From Rhodococcus rhodnii (GTDB taxonomy: Bacteria > Actinomycetota > Actinomycetes > Mycobacteriales > Pseudonocardiaceae): a DNA stretch of 64,000 bases. How positions within the stretch are numbered: the stretch's first letter is position 1; each line of letters opens with the position of its first letter. Positions 8,500 through 16,723 of this stretch are shown here, piece by piece. The notes beneath the pieces are model-generated. The model saw only the letters and a program-made list of their open reading frames with translations. It had not been told where the DNA came from and searched no databases. The stretch is taken from the NCBI GenBank assembly GCA_000720375.1, contig JOAA01000002.1, positions 372,001 to 436,000 on the forward strand, read 5' to 3'. A program made the position numbers and the translations under genes.

Positions 8500-9796
8500 C
8501 CGCGGCGATCGCGAAACCGACCAGGAACGTGATGTCCCCGATCCACGGCACGGCTTCCGGCACGGGACCGACGTACCGGGACTGGTTGGCGAACAGTCCA
8601 ATGGAGACGACCATGCCGGCGAGCATCGCGACCGGTCCCGCCCAGTTGCGATAGGACGTATCGGTAAGCGGGAGCTGTTGCTGGCCGCGTCTGATGTGCA
8701 TGTCCACCAGCGTCACACCGAGCCAAGGTCCGACCCAGTACGCGATCACCAAGAGGAAGCTCTCGTAGGCGTGTCCCGCGTCGGAAAGCCCCAGCCAGGC
8801 AAGGAAGAACCCGACAACGCCGAACCCGGCAGCGACAACAGCACGGCGCCAGGCCAACGGCAGCTTCACACCGAGCGTCAAGAAAGCGAGCGCGGCGGAG
8901 TACACATTGAGCACGTTCGCCGCGACCGCACCGAGTGCGATGCACAGCAGCGTCAAAGCCGCGAGCCAACCAGGCAGGTGACTGGTGAACACGGTCGTCG
9001 GATTGTTCGAAGTGGACCCACCAATGGTGACCGACGCGGCACCGACGAGCATCAGCACGGTCGTCGCCAGGAACAATCCGGAGCCAGCCGACCAACCGAC
9101 CGCGCGACGTGACGTGTTCGCTGGGAGGTATCGCGTGTAGTCGGCAGCGTAAGGATTCCAGCCTGCCGTGTAACCGAAGGCCGCGCTCGCCGCGAGCAAG
9201 AACCCGCCCAGGTTGCCGCCTGTTGACTGGGTCGGCTGAGCCTTGGCGAAGATGACCACCGCGGTGATCGCGAAAACCACTGCGAGCACAGGGAATGCGT
9301 ACCGCTCGAACGCCTGGACCAGGTTGTGCCCGAAGAACGCGATCAGGATCTGCAGACCCACGACCACGACCAGACAGAGCAGAACGGGCAAGCCGGTCAA
9401 CGAGTTCAGCGCGAACGCCCCGCTGACGCTGTTGACCGCGAACCACCCGGCGCCCGCCATCACCGACATCAGGGTGGCAGGCAGGACGTTTCCCCAGTAC
9501 CCGAACGCGGCCCGGCCCAGAACCATCTGCGGCACACCGTGCACCGGGCCACGAGCGGACAGGACACCGTGCGCGATCGCGCCGAGCAGGTTGCCGAGCG
9601 TGAGCGCCGCGGCGGCCTGCCAGAAGCTCAGCCCGAACGCGGACACCGCGAGCACGCCGAGAAAGATCGTGGCGAACTCCAGGTTCGGCGATGTCCACGT
9701 CCAGAACAGCTGACGCGGGCGGCCGTGCTTGTCGGCCGGTGCGACCGGTTCGATCCCGCCCGGCTCGACCTTGACGAGCTTCTCGCCGTACGTCAT
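8399..9796 (-). CDS. NCS1 family cytosine/purine permease (CodB-like)
   Basis: 465-residue integral membrane protein with about 12 hydrophobic segments, ending in a hydrophilic tail. NCS1 signatures are visible: an N-terminal [18 protein letters not shown], then [18 protein letters not shown], and the helix containing [15 protein letters not shown]. It would import a nucleobase or related heterocycle by proton or sodium symport. ATG 9796 is chosen because it overlaps the dioxygenase stop by 4 bases (ATGA). It is last in a three-gene operon after the deaminase and the dioxygenase, which suggests it imports their substrate. The C-terminal end runs across the P450 remnant. Confidence 0.88.
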   Translation of the reverse strand: MTYGEKLVKVEPGGIEPVAPADKHGRPRQLFWTWTSPNLEFATIFLGVLAVSAFGLSFWQAAAALTLGNLLGAIAHGVLSARGPVHGVPQMVLGRAAFGYWGNVLPATLMSVMAGAGWFAVNSVSGAFALNSLTGLPVLLCLVVVVGLQILIAFFGHNLVQAFERYAFPVLAVVFAITAVVIFAKAQPTQSTGGNLGGFLLAASAAFGYTAGWNPYAADYTRYLPANTSRRAVGWSAGSGLFLATTVLMLVGAASVTIGGSTSNNPTTVFTSHLPGWLAALTLLCIALGAVAANVLNVYSAALAFLTLGVKLPLAWRRAVVAAGFGVVGFFLAWLGLSDAGHAYESFLLVIAYWVGPWLGVTLVDMHIRRGQQQLPLTDTSYRNWAGPVAMLAGMVVSIGLFANQSRYVGPVPEAVPWIGDITFLVGFAIAAVIYAVWPKPTMPSGHGKPGTDATPAHQKAQETT

Positions 9797-10749
9797 GTGA
9801 CGGTGATGGCGTCGAGCTTCTCCTTGAGGTAATCGGCGGCGATCACCTCGGGATAGTTCGTCTTGCCGATCGGCGGGCCGAGTGACGTGATCCGCGCGTC
9901 GTGATCGGTCTCGTAGAAGAAGATCAGCGAGACCAGATCCTCGTCCGGGGCGCTGGCGTGCGGCGGAAGGACGCGATGCCGCGTGGAACGCCACCGGTCG
10001 CCGGTCCACCGCGCCATCAGGTCACCGATGTTGATGGTGAACGCATCGGGATGGTAGGGGGCGTTCTCCCACCGACCGTCCTTTGTGAACACCTGCAGCC
10101 CACCGACCCCGGCCTCCCGGTCCAGCACGGTGACCGTGCCGAAGTCGGTGTGCGGGCCGATCCGGAACTGCCCGTTGTCCGGCTGCCCGACCACGGTCAT
10201 CGGCGGATACCAGTTGATGTTGAACGTGTACGTCGGATGCCGGGTGTGCGCGATGAAGTGGTTCTCCGGAAGCCGGAGCGCGACCGCGAAGATGGTCAGC
10301 AACTCGTCGGAGAGCCTGCGCATCCGGGCCATGTACTCGACCGCGGTGGCTTCGAGGAAAGGCACCTCGGCAGGCCACACGTTGGGCGCGAACCAGAAGT
10401 CGTCGATCTCCGGGATCCCGACGGCGGCGTCGGCACCGACCGAATAGGACTCCTTGAGGTCAGGGGGAGTCTCGGTGCCTTCGGCGTACGCGTTCGCCTC
10501 GACACCCGGCGGCAACCACCCACGGCCGCCGACCGACACCGCGTACCGCTGCTTGGTCTCACCCGGCAGGCCGAAGAACCTGCGCGCCTGCCTGCGGGTG
10601 TCCTCTCTCAGTGATTTCGCCACGCCGTGCCCCGTGACCAGGAGGAACCCGGAGTCCTGCAGGGCGCGGTCGATCTGGTCGGCGACCTTCAGCCGGTCTT
10701 TGAGCGAGCCGTGGAACCACGGTTCAAGGTCGACAAGCGGGACAGTCAT
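9793..10749 (-). CDS. 2-oxoglutarate/Fe(II) dioxygenase, isopenicillin N synthase-like family
   Basis: 318 residues with the DIOX_N region (VDLEPWFHG, FLLVTGHGVA) and the C-terminal Fe(II)/2OG jelly-roll. Ligands are His and Asp in GPHTDFGTVTVL (near residue 198) and His in RWRSTRHRVLPP (near 256), with the following Arg expected to hold 2-oxoglutarate. ATG 10749 has AGGA about 6 bases upstream and overlaps the deaminase stop by 4 bases. Fungal thymine 7-hydroxylase belongs to this same family. Sitting between a cytosine deaminase and a nucleobase permease, this protein may oxidise a pyrimidine methyl group. That substrate is inferred from context only. Confidence 0.85.
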   Translation of the reverse strand: MTVPLVDLEPWFHGSLKDRLKVADQIDRALQDSGFLLVTGHGVAKSLREDTRRQARRFFGLPGETKQRYAVSVGGRGWLPPGVEANAYAEGTETPPDLKESYSVGADAAVGIPEIDDFWFAPNVWPAEVPFLEATAVEYMARMRRLSDELLTIFAVALRLPENHFIAHTRHPTYTFNINWYPPMTVVGQPDNGQFRIGPHTDFGTVTVLDREAGVGGLQVFTKDGRWENAPYHPDAFTINIGDLMARWTGDRWRSTRHRVLPPHASAPDEDLVSLIFFYETDHDARITSLGPPIGKTNYPEVIAADYLKEKLDAITVT

Positions 10750-11216
10750 GAGCGTTCCTCCCCGATATCCTCGAACCACAAGTCGGGGTGTTCCTTGATG
10801 AACTCGGTCATCAGCTCGACGCAGTCCGGGTCGTCCACAATGGTCACCTGGACACCGTGCTCGGCAAGCCAGTCATGCCCGCCGGAGAACGTAGTCGCCT
10901 CGCCGATGACAACCCGGCTGATGTTGAACTGGCGAACCAACCCACTGCAGTACCAGCAAGGGGATAACGTGGTCACCATGACCGTGTCCCGGTAATGCGG
11001 TCTGCGGCCCGCGTTGCGGAACGCCGAGGTCTCGGCGTGCATCGACGGGTCGCCGTCCTGCACTCGCCGGTTGTGCCCGCTACCCAGCAGTTCGCCGTCC
11101 GGGCCGTAGAGGGCCGCGCCAATGGGGATCCCGCCGGCCGCCTTGCCACGCAGCGCCTCCTGGCGTGCCACGGCCAGCATCTGTTTCGCCTCGATCAACT
11201 CGCGGCTCGCGTGCAT
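10746..11216 (-). CDS. Cytosine deaminase, fungal Fcy1-like (CDA fold)
   Basis: 156 residues of the zinc-dependent cytidine deaminase-like fold. Zinc and catalytic residues are H60 and E62 (MHAET) and C87/C90 (SPCWYC). The total length, motif spacing and C-terminus WFEDIGE closely match yeast Fcy1 (158 aa, H62/E64/C91/C94), not the larger bacterial amidohydrolase-type CodA or tRNA deaminase TadA. It would convert cytosine, and by analogy with Fcy1 possibly 5-methylcytosine, to uracil or thymine. The start is ATG 11216; no strong RBS is visible, and a GTG lies two codons upstream. First gene of the deaminase-dioxygenase-permease operon. Confidence 0.87.
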   Translation of the reverse strand: MHASRELIEAKQMLAVARQEALRGKAAGGIPIGAALYGPDGELLGSGHNRRVQDGDPSMHAETSAFRNAGRRPHYRDTVMVTTLSPCWYCSGLVRQFNISRVVIGEATTFSGGHDWLAEHGVQVTIVDDPDCVELMTEFIKEHPDLWFEDIGEERS

Positions 11217-11442
11217 GGTCACACTGTCGTGCCTCAGCAGCAGACTGGCAAGAGGTTGACCCGTCCGCCGGGCACCCGGTAAAGATGTCGATCTTCGTAA
11301 CTCTCCGTGCTTGCGCCCAGCGTGCGCCCGAAGTCGATCTCGGGGGTCTGGCGTATGCCCGGTGACCCGTGCCCCAACGGTCGCCCCACCAGGCCATCCC
11401 GAGCTGGTGCTTGGCGACCGCAGGGGCCGGGTTTTGTGCAGG
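11217..11442 (-). promoter_or_regulatory. 226-bp structured leader upstream of the deaminase operon
   Basis: No gene is recognised here. On the minus strand, 11378-11420 contains an inverted repeat (CGGTCGCC and GGCGACCG arms with inner ACCA/TGGT pairing) that could end the phosphoribosyltransferase transcript. Closer to the deaminase there is a small hairpin, AAGAT CGAC ATCTT, around 11290-11305, then a run to the start without a clear RBS. It could be a promoter plus 5' leader. It did not match any riboswitch consensus I know. Confidence 0.35.
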
Positions 11443-11940
11443 TCAGGCCTCGAGGACGGCGATCGGGGCGTCGACCACGGGCGGCAGGGTCGACCAAGGG
11501 AAGTTGATCCACTTGTCGGTGTAGCGCCAGACGTAGTCGCATTTGACCGTTGAGTGCGGCTTTTCGTACACGACCGCACACCGGACCTCGGCCACGTGGT
11601 CCTCGCAGAAATCGCGCACCAGCTTGAGCGTCGCCCCGGTGTCGGCGACGTCGTCGGCGACCAGGACCTTGGCGCCGGCCAGGTCGACGACGTTGGGCAC
11701 CGGCGGCAGCATCACCGGCAGGTCGAGGCGCTCGTTCACGCCCGTGTAGAACTCGACGTTCATCACATGCAGGTTCTTGACGTTCAGCGCGTAACCCAGC
11801 GCTCCGGCGGCGAACAGGCCGCCGCGGGCGATGGACAGGATCAGGTCGGGGCGGTAGTCATCGGCCGCGATCCGCTCGGCCAGCTCGCGCGTCGCTGTGC
11901 CGAAAAGCTCCCATGTGAGTATTTCGCGCTGCTCCGTCAT
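11443..11940 (-). CDS. Purine phosphoribosyltransferase (Gpt/Xprt-like)
   Basis: 165-residue type I phosphoribosyltransferase that would join a purine base to PRPP. The PRPP-binding loop is KVLVADDVADTGATLK (near residue 90), preceded by the hood and flexible-loop region LILSIARGGLFAAGALGYAL. The C-terminal aromatic segment WRYTDKWINFPWS is typical of xanthine-guanine phosphoribosyltransferase-like proteins. It runs in the same direction as the deaminase operon but is separated by 226 bp containing a hairpin, so it may be independently transcribed. Fits a nucleobase salvage theme with the downstream permease. Confidence 0.85.
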   Translation of the reverse strand: MTEQREILTWELFGTATRELAERIAADDYRPDLILSIARGGLFAAGALGYALNVKNLHVMNVEFYTGVNERLDLPVMLPPVPNVVDLAGAKVLVADDVADTGATLKLVRDFCEDHVAEVRCAVVYEKPHSTVKCDYVWRYTDKWINFPWSTLPPVVDAPIAVLEA

Positions 11941-12003
11941 GGTCGTTGAGCCTAGCTTGCCGAGGGATCATGCCTGGTCAACGGGTGGCGGCTACGAGAA
12001 AAT

Positions 12004-12039
12004 ACCGACCGGTCTTTTTCTTCTTGCAAACCGGTCGGT
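12004..12039 (+). promoter_or_regulatory. Two ARE-like boxes and promoter of the SARP gene
   Basis: ACCGACCGGT at 12004-12013 and ACCGGTCGGT at 12030-12039 are exact reverse complements. Each is embedded in an A/T-flanked box (AATACCGACCGGTCTTTTT and AAACCGGTCGGTTGGTTTT), the pattern of autoregulatory elements bound by gamma-butyrolactone receptors. TTGCAA (12024-12029) and TATGGT (12048-12053), 18 bp apart, are plausible -35 and -10 elements; the second box lies between them. Confidence 0.65.
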
Positions 12040-12086
12040 TGGTTTTGTATGGTGAGCGCGCCCAGCGAGCACGGACGGAGAAGCTG

Positions 12087-12875
12087 ATGGAGATCGGCGT
12101 TCTAGGACCACTGACAGTCAAGGCAGGCTCGGGTCAGGTGATGCCGACAGCCGCGAAACCCCGCAAGGTGCTCGCGATGCTCGCCGTCCACGCCGACGAG
12201 GTCGTGCCGATCGCCGAGCTGAACGAGGAACTGTGGGGCGCCGCCATCCCTCGCAGTGCCAGCACGACGCTGCAGACGTACATCCTCAACCTGCGCACCA
12301 TGATCGCGTCAGCCACCGACACGACGAGCGCGCAAGCCAAACAGATCCTGGCGACGAGGCCGGGCGGTTACGCGTTGAACACCACGTCGGTGGACGTGCG
12401 GGAGTTCGAACGACTCACCGAGGCGGGGCATCGGGCCCATCAAGTGCGGGAGTACGAGCTCGCCGCGGACAACTTCCGCAAGGCGCTCGCGCTGTGGCGC
12501 GGACCGGCCCTTGTGGACGTCCAACTTGGACCGTTGCTGGAATCGGAAGTTCAGCGCCTCACCGAAGCACGGTTGTGCGCGCTCGACAGGAGGATCGACG
12601 CCGACCTAAGGCTTGGTCGGCACCATGAACTGGTCGGCGAGCTCACCGGCCTCGTCGCCAAACACCGCACCCATGAAGGGCTGCACGCGCACCTGATGGT
12701 CGCGTTGTACCGCAGTGGACGGCGGGCGCAGGCGATGACCGTCTACCGGAAGATGCGGACGTCGCTCATCGACGAACTCGGGCTCGAGCCGTCGCCGGGC
12801 CTGCGCAGGCTTCAGCAGGCGATCCTCAAGTCCGACGCCGGGTTGGGGGAGTCCCGGCTCGAACGTGTCGGGTGA
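12087..12875 (+). CDS. SARP-family transcriptional activator
   Basis: 262-residue small SARP. Residues about 1-95 form an OmpR/PhoB-type winged-helix DNA-binding domain (MEIGVLGPLTVKAG, then KPRKVLAMLAVHADEVVPI and STTLQTYILNLRTMI), followed by a bacterial transcriptional activation domain (VDVREFERLTEAG through HEGLHAHLMVALYRSGRRA and ELGLEPSPGLRRLQQAIL). This is the layout of ActII-ORF4/RedD. The start at ATG 12087 has GGAG upstream; the frame opens further upstream but would run through the ARE-like boxes. It is convergent with the receptor-like repressor, 2 bp apart at the 3' ends. No biosynthetic genes are adjacent, so its target is unknown. Confidence 0.9.
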   Translation: MEIGVLGPLTVKAGSGQVMPTAAKPRKVLAMLAVHADEVVPIAELNEELWGAAIPRSASTTLQTYILNLRTMIASATDTTSAQAKQILATRPGGYALNTTSVDVREFERLTEAGHRAHQVREYELAADNFRKALALWRGPALVDVQLGPLLESEVQRLTEARLCALDRRIDADLRLGRHHELVGELTGLVAKHRTHEGLHAHLMVALYRSGRRAQAMTVYRKMRTSLIDELGLEPSPGLRRLQQAILKSDAGLGESRLERVG

Positions 12876-12877
12876 GG

Positions 12878-13486
12878 TCACGACCCTTCCGGTTCGAACT
12901 TGCCGAGCCGGCGTGGCGGGACGAGCGAGGGCAGCACGTACCGCCACATGTTGGCGACCCGCTCCGGCAGGTCCTTGCGATCGGTCAGCACCTGCGAGGA
13001 CATCTGCAGGCCGCTGAACGCGCCGACGACGAAGGTGGCGACATCGACGGTGTTCACGTCCTTGCGGATGTCGCCGCGCTGCTGGGATTGATCGAGTTGC
13101 TCGCGGATCACGTTGATCCACTGCAGATACGGCTCCGGGCTCGGATCGGCGAACGTGCCCTGCTCGATCACCAACCGGATGCTTGCTCGGACGCGGATGT
13201 TCTCCTGGAGGTTGCGCGCCATGCTGTGGGTCAGGTCGATCACGTGCTGCAGGCCGAGTTTGTCGCCGTTCTCCAGCGGCTGCCAGACGGCGAACTGCTC
13301 GTCGATGAGCGCGTGCGCGAGCTCCTCCTTCGACGCGAAGTGGAAATACAGCGCACCTTTGGTGACACCGGCCTCGGCGAGGATGTCGGACAGGCTCGCA
13401 CCCACGAAGCCGCGCAGGTCGAACACCTTCGCGGCGGCGTCGAGAATCGTCGTCCGCGTCCGCTCCGCGCGCTCCTGCTTCGGCAC
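12878..13486 (-). CDS. Gamma-butyrolactone receptor-like TetR repressor (ScbR/ArpA family)
   Basis: 202 residues. The helix-turn-helix reads RTTILDAAAKVFDLRGFVGA then LSDILAEAGVTKGALYFHF, which is characteristic of the ScbR/ArpA/FarA subgroup of TetR regulators. The ligand domain contains the subgroup-typical VRASIRLVIEQG segment. The start is GTG 13486 with a purine-rich GGAAGGGG about 7-12 bases upstream. An ARE-like box precedes the gene and two precede the adjacent SARP, so this protein probably represses both itself and the activator until a butyrolactone-like signal binds. Whether it is a true receptor or a pseudoreceptor cannot be told from sequence. No afsA-type synthase is visible here. 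Confidence 0.85.
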   Translation of the reverse strand: MPKQERAERTRTTILDAAAKVFDLRGFVGASLSDILAEAGVTKGALYFHFASKEELAHALIDEQFAVWQPLENGDKLGLQHVIDLTHSMARNLQENIRVRASIRLVIEQGTFADPSPEPYLQWINVIREQLDQSQQRGDIRKDVNTVDVATFVVGAFSGLQMSSQVLTDRKDLPERVANMWRYVLPSLVPPRRLGKFEPEGS

Positions 13487-13544
13487 TCGCCTACCCCTTC
13501 CGGTGAATACGCTCGCTGCCGAGTCTACGTCCGAACAAGGGGTG

Positions 13545-13569
13545 AAACAAACCGGGAGGTAGGTATTTT
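13545..13569 (-). promoter_or_regulatory. ARE-like box upstream of the receptor-like gene
   Basis: AAACAAACCGGGAGGTAGGT followed by ATTTT has the A/T-flanked ACCG...GGT core seen in autoregulatory elements. It lies about 60 bp upstream of GTG 13486 and suggests autoregulation. Confidence 0.55.
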
Positions 13570-13582
13570 CTGTCGAGCTGGA

Positions 13583-13611
13583 AAGAGCGCGGCCGAAGTG
13601 GCCGCGCTCTT
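13583..13611 (-). terminator. Terminator of the GH81 gene
   Basis: Perfect 12-bp inverted repeat AAGAGCGCGGCC / GGCCGCGCTCTT with a 5-base loop, 6 bases beyond the stop codon at 13617. Confidence 0.85.
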
Positions 13612-13616
13612 CGCGA

Positions 13617-16466
13617 TCAGGCTGGCGTAAAAGGAATCACGATCTTCGACTGGCCGTCGTTGACCCGCAACGACGTGGCCACGTTGCCGATCGCGTTCCA
13701 GACCTCCAACCGGATACAACCGTTGCTGAACGACTGCGGACTTCCAGCCGAGGCTCGTTGACCGGCACCTTGAGTGTAGGTCTCCCAGCCGTTGACCGGA
13801 TCTGTAGCGAAGTAGTTGTATGTCTCGGTCCGCGTATAGGTCGAACCTGTTGGCGCGTATGAAATTCGTGCCTGAACTCCGGCGCCTACTCCGGTGCCCG
13901 CGTCAACGCCAAGGCTGAACTGCGTTGTCTTGGAAGAGTCGTAGGTTCCGGTGAACCCGCACGCGGTGTACGTCACTGGGTTGTGTGGCGTGCCATCCCA
14001 GTTTGCGCCGCCTGCCGAGGAAATCGCCGCGCTCGCGCCGCTTGTGCCTGCTGTGGTTGACAACGCGTTCGTGTTGACGAAGAAGGTGTTGCTTCCACCG
14101 GGCGGCGGATCGGTCGGCGGAGGTGTGCCCGGACCGCTTCCGCCCTGCCACGTAATGGCGCCAGTCGTCGCTGTTCGTCCCGGTTGGACAGTAAGGGAAA
14201 CGCCTGTGGAGAAGTTGACCGTTATTTGAGTCGTGCTGCGGTTGGACGCGACGTAAGTTCGAGCGCCGTTCTTGGTGAACACCGCGTACAGCGGGGTGTT
14301 CGCGGTAACGCCGGTGTCCACTTGGCCCAGTGCGGCGAGGTTTCGTAGCCAGTGGAACGTGTGCGCCCGGCTTTCGCCTTCTTCTGGTGAGTAGCTTGTG
14401 GACCGCCACGCTTGTAGTGCGGCGTCCGGTTGGGACAGTGCCTGGAATTCCCAGATGATGTCTCGCCAGACGGCTGGCGCGGACGGCTTGACGGTTCGCA
14501 TCTCCTGCAGGTTGGTGTTGATGTAACCCGGGTTGTAGCCCAGGTACAGCGAGCCGCCGGTGATCGGCAGCATGTTGATGCCGTGGATCATCTCGGGCTC
14601 GGCGGAGAACCAGGTCGCGTACGCGCCGCCGTTGCCCCACACCATTCCTACGGTGTTGTGCGGGAAAGCGGCCGGGAAGTTCGAGTTCGTGTTGTCGTGC
14701 CAGTATTCCGCGATCGCCGCGGCCTGGGTGACGTACTGGAAGATACCGGCGTCGCGGATGGTCTTGTTGCCTGTGGCCTGACCGAACTGGATGAGCGCCG
14801 CGTCGAAGTTCATCCCCTCGGACGACGACTCCTGATTGTTGCCCGCGAAGAAGTTCGCGTGCCCGGACGCCCAGTCGTGCCCGGCGAAGATGTCGAAGTC
14901 CCGTAGGAACGGGAAACGCCGGTCATTGCGGTCGTAGTTGTTGGCGTCACGGATGAGTACGTCGACCATGCCGCCGTATTGGCTCGGCGAAGCCCAAGCG
15001 GGATCGTACTTCGCCAAAGTCGCGGCGGCCGCGATGTAGTAGCCGTAGTGGAAATGGTGATCGTTGAGCTCCTGATCCGACCCGTACGACGCCGGGTAAC
15101 CGATCAACGTGCCCCAGCTCGCGTTGTATCCGAAAACGCGGGCGGTCTTGCCGGGCGTGGCCGTGAACCAATCGGTCAGCCGGGACTTGATCGCGGACAG
15201 CATCTTGTCGCGGACAGCGTTGTTGCCGACGAGATCAGCGATTTCCGCGAGCCGCGCCGCGCGACCGAGGCCCTTTCCTGTCCAGTAGGTGTCATTTCCG
15301 AAGCCCGCGAACGGATCGCCGGCACCGGCGGCGTTCAGCTCGTTGTTCAATGTGGTCAGATCGGCGCCGGTCATTCCGACCGCCGGTAATTCCGGCAGAA
15401 CGCCGCGGTAGGCCATGTTCGTCTGGAACGACGTGATGTTGGTCAAAACCCGCATCGCGCCGCGCGGCGAGATGTACGTGTTCGCGATCGGCGTGCCGCT
15501 CGCGAGGTTCTTCCACAGATGGGGATACAGCGCGGCGACAGTGCTGGTCGTGCTGCCTTCCCTTGCCTGCGTGGTGAAGGTGTAGGTGGTGGTGAGCCTG
15601 CTCGTGGCCTCGTTGAACGTCCACGAGACATTAGTTCCGGTGATGAACGAATAGGCGTACGGAGCGAACGCGTTGAGCAGGTTCGTACGCTCCGTGTTGC
15701 TCGATTGCGGAGTCGTTGGCAGCACAGCGATCGAGAAGTAGCCGCGCCCGGCCAGCGTGGAGCTGATGGACGCGCCGGCAACCGTCCACGCGGCGCCGGT
15801 CGGCGCGAACAGAGCGTAGTCGTGGCCGTTGATGGTCACGCCAAGGGTTTTGCCACTGTTGGACCAGACGGTCGGCGCGGACTCGAAGGTCAGCTGGGCG
15901 TCGCCGCCGCTCGCCTCGGCGTAGACGAAGGGAACCCCGTGGCCGATCGTGGTTTTCAGCGACCGTCCGGCGTTGGCCCACGACGCCTTGACTGTCCAGT
16001 CGGACCAGTCGTCGACCATCGCGGTCGCGGACAGGCCGGCGACGCCGATCGTGAAGTCGGTGGAGTGCTCGAAGTGGTACTCGCCGACGGTGGTCGCCGA
16101 CCCGGTGATCGTTGGTGTGGTCGGGTAATCGACGCCGAGCCCGGACGTGGTCGCCTTCAGCGACAACGGATGCGCTGACAGGTTGTCAGATCCAGTGCAG
16201 TCGTTGCGCTTCCACAGCAGCGACGACCACCAGTCGTTGGTCGGCACACCGCCTGCCGGAGCGTTGGCGGTGACGAAGGTTCGCGCGTTGCTGCCGATCG
16301 ACCCGCATCCGGCCGGCCCGGCGCCAGGCAGGCTGTCGAGGTAACCGCCCGCGCCGACGGAAGTCGCGTTGGCGGTGTTGTTGTGGCTGGTGAACAGGAC
16401 AAAGCTGATGGCCAAAGCGAAGACCGTGATGGTCGCGGTCAACGCCTGCCTCGTTGCAGGGGGCAT
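13617..16466 (-). CDS. Secreted GH81 endo-1,3-beta-glucanase with C-terminal glucan-binding module
   Basis: 949 residues. A signal peptide (MPPATRQALTATITVFALAI, cleaved near ANAT) precedes a GH81 catalytic region: VPTNDWWSSLLWKRN near the N-terminus, ELNDHHFHYGYYIAAAA near residue 470 (catalytic Asp) and FFAGNNQESSSEGMNF near 544 (conserved Glu pair). A Pro/Gly-rich linker (GPGTPPPTDPPPGG) leads to a roughly 130-residue C-terminal beta-sandwich with two Cys, resembling CBM56-type beta-1,3-glucan binding. The start at ATG 16466 is preferred because AGGAGAG is close upstream; a GTG at 16514 overlaps a palindromic operator. The role is lysis of fungal or algal beta-glucan outside the cell. Confidence 0.93.
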   Translation of the reverse strand: MPPATRQALTATITVFALAISFVLFTSHNNTANATSVGAGGYLDSLPGAGPAGCGSIGSNARTFVTANAPAGGVPTNDWWSSLLWKRNDCTGSDNLSAHPLSLKATTSGLGVDYPTTPTITGSATTVGEYHFEHSTDFTIGVAGLSATAMVDDWSDWTVKASWANAGRSLKTTIGHGVPFVYAEASGGDAQLTFESAPTVWSNSGKTLGVTINGHDYALFAPTGAAWTVAGASISSTLAGRGYFSIAVLPTTPQSSNTERTNLLNAFAPYAYSFITGTNVSWTFNEATSRLTTTYTFTTQAREGSTTSTVAALYPHLWKNLASGTPIANTYISPRGAMRVLTNITSFQTNMAYRGVLPELPAVGMTGADLTTLNNELNAAGAGDPFAGFGNDTYWTGKGLGRAARLAEIADLVGNNAVRDKMLSAIKSRLTDWFTATPGKTARVFGYNASWGTLIGYPASYGSDQELNDHHFHYGYYIAAAATLAKYDPAWASPSQYGGMVDVLIRDANNYDRNDRRFPFLRDFDIFAGHDWASGHANFFAGNNQESSSEGMNFDAALIQFGQATGNKTIRDAGIFQYVTQAAAIAEYWHDNTNSNFPAAFPHNTVGMVWGNGGAYATWFSAEPEMIHGINMLPITGGSLYLGYNPGYINTNLQEMRTVKPSAPAVWRDIIWEFQALSQPDAALQAWRSTSYSPEEGESRAHTFHWLRNLAALGQVDTGVTANTPLYAVFTKNGARTYVASNRSTTQITVNFSTGVSLTVQPGRTATTGAITWQGGSGPGTPPPTDPPPGGSNTFFVNTNALSTTAGTSGASAAISSAGGANWDGTPHNPVTYTACGFTGTYDSSKTTQFSLGVDAGTGVGAGVQARISYAPTGSTYTRTETYNYFATDPVNGWETYTQGAGQRASAGSPQSFSNGCIRLEVWNAIGNVATSLRVNDGQSKIVIPFTPA

Positions 16467-16500
16467 CGACTCTCCTGACGGAAGAGTTGCAGGGGTGCGG

Positions 16501-16512
16501 GAGAGCGCTCTC
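16501..16512. promoter_or_regulatory. LacI-type palindromic operator upstream of GH81
   Basis: GAGAGCGCTCTC is a perfect 12-bp palindrome 35 bp upstream of the GH81 start. Its GAGCGCTC core is shared with the CebR operator (TGGGAGCGCTCCCA) that controls actinomycete glucan-degrading genes. The regulator is not in the window. Confidence 0.6.
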
Positions 16513-16563
16513 ACGCACCTGTCATAGGACCCTGTTCAAGCAGCGCATGTCAAGCCCACAAGG

Positions 16564-16673
16564 TGTGTCCACCACTCCAGCACACCGTGTCCACCATTCC
16601 AGCACACCGTGTCCACCGTTCCGGCACGTCGTGTCCACCGTTCCGGCACACCGAGATGACCATTCCGGCACCG
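16564..16673 (+). repeat. Array of five 22-bp tandem repeats, forward orientation
   Basis: Five consecutive 22-bp units start at 16564, 16586, 16608, 16630 and 16652. The consensus is close to CGTGTCCACCGTTCCGGC plus ACAC; the last unit is degenerate. It lies in the 389-bp gap 16467-16855 between the GH81 start and the mtnD stop. No ORF with coding character covers it. Confidence 0.9.
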
Positions 16674-16723
16674 CGAAATCGCCGCGCACGATCCCGCCTA
16701 GTCAGAGCGCGATTTCAGGGTGC
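16668..16723. repeat. Inverted repeat joining the two opposed 22-bp arrays
   Basis: GCACCGCGAAATCGC (16668-16682) and GCGATTTCAGGGTGC (16709-16723) pair at 13 of 15 positions around a 26-base loop. This makes the centre of a palindromic structure, because the arrays on either side point in opposite directions. Confidence 0.65.

Noticed and set aside
12004..13569. Secondary-metabolite gene cluster around the SARP
   Set aside because: No PKS, NRPS, terpene or RiPP genes are adjacent, so only the regulatory pair is called.
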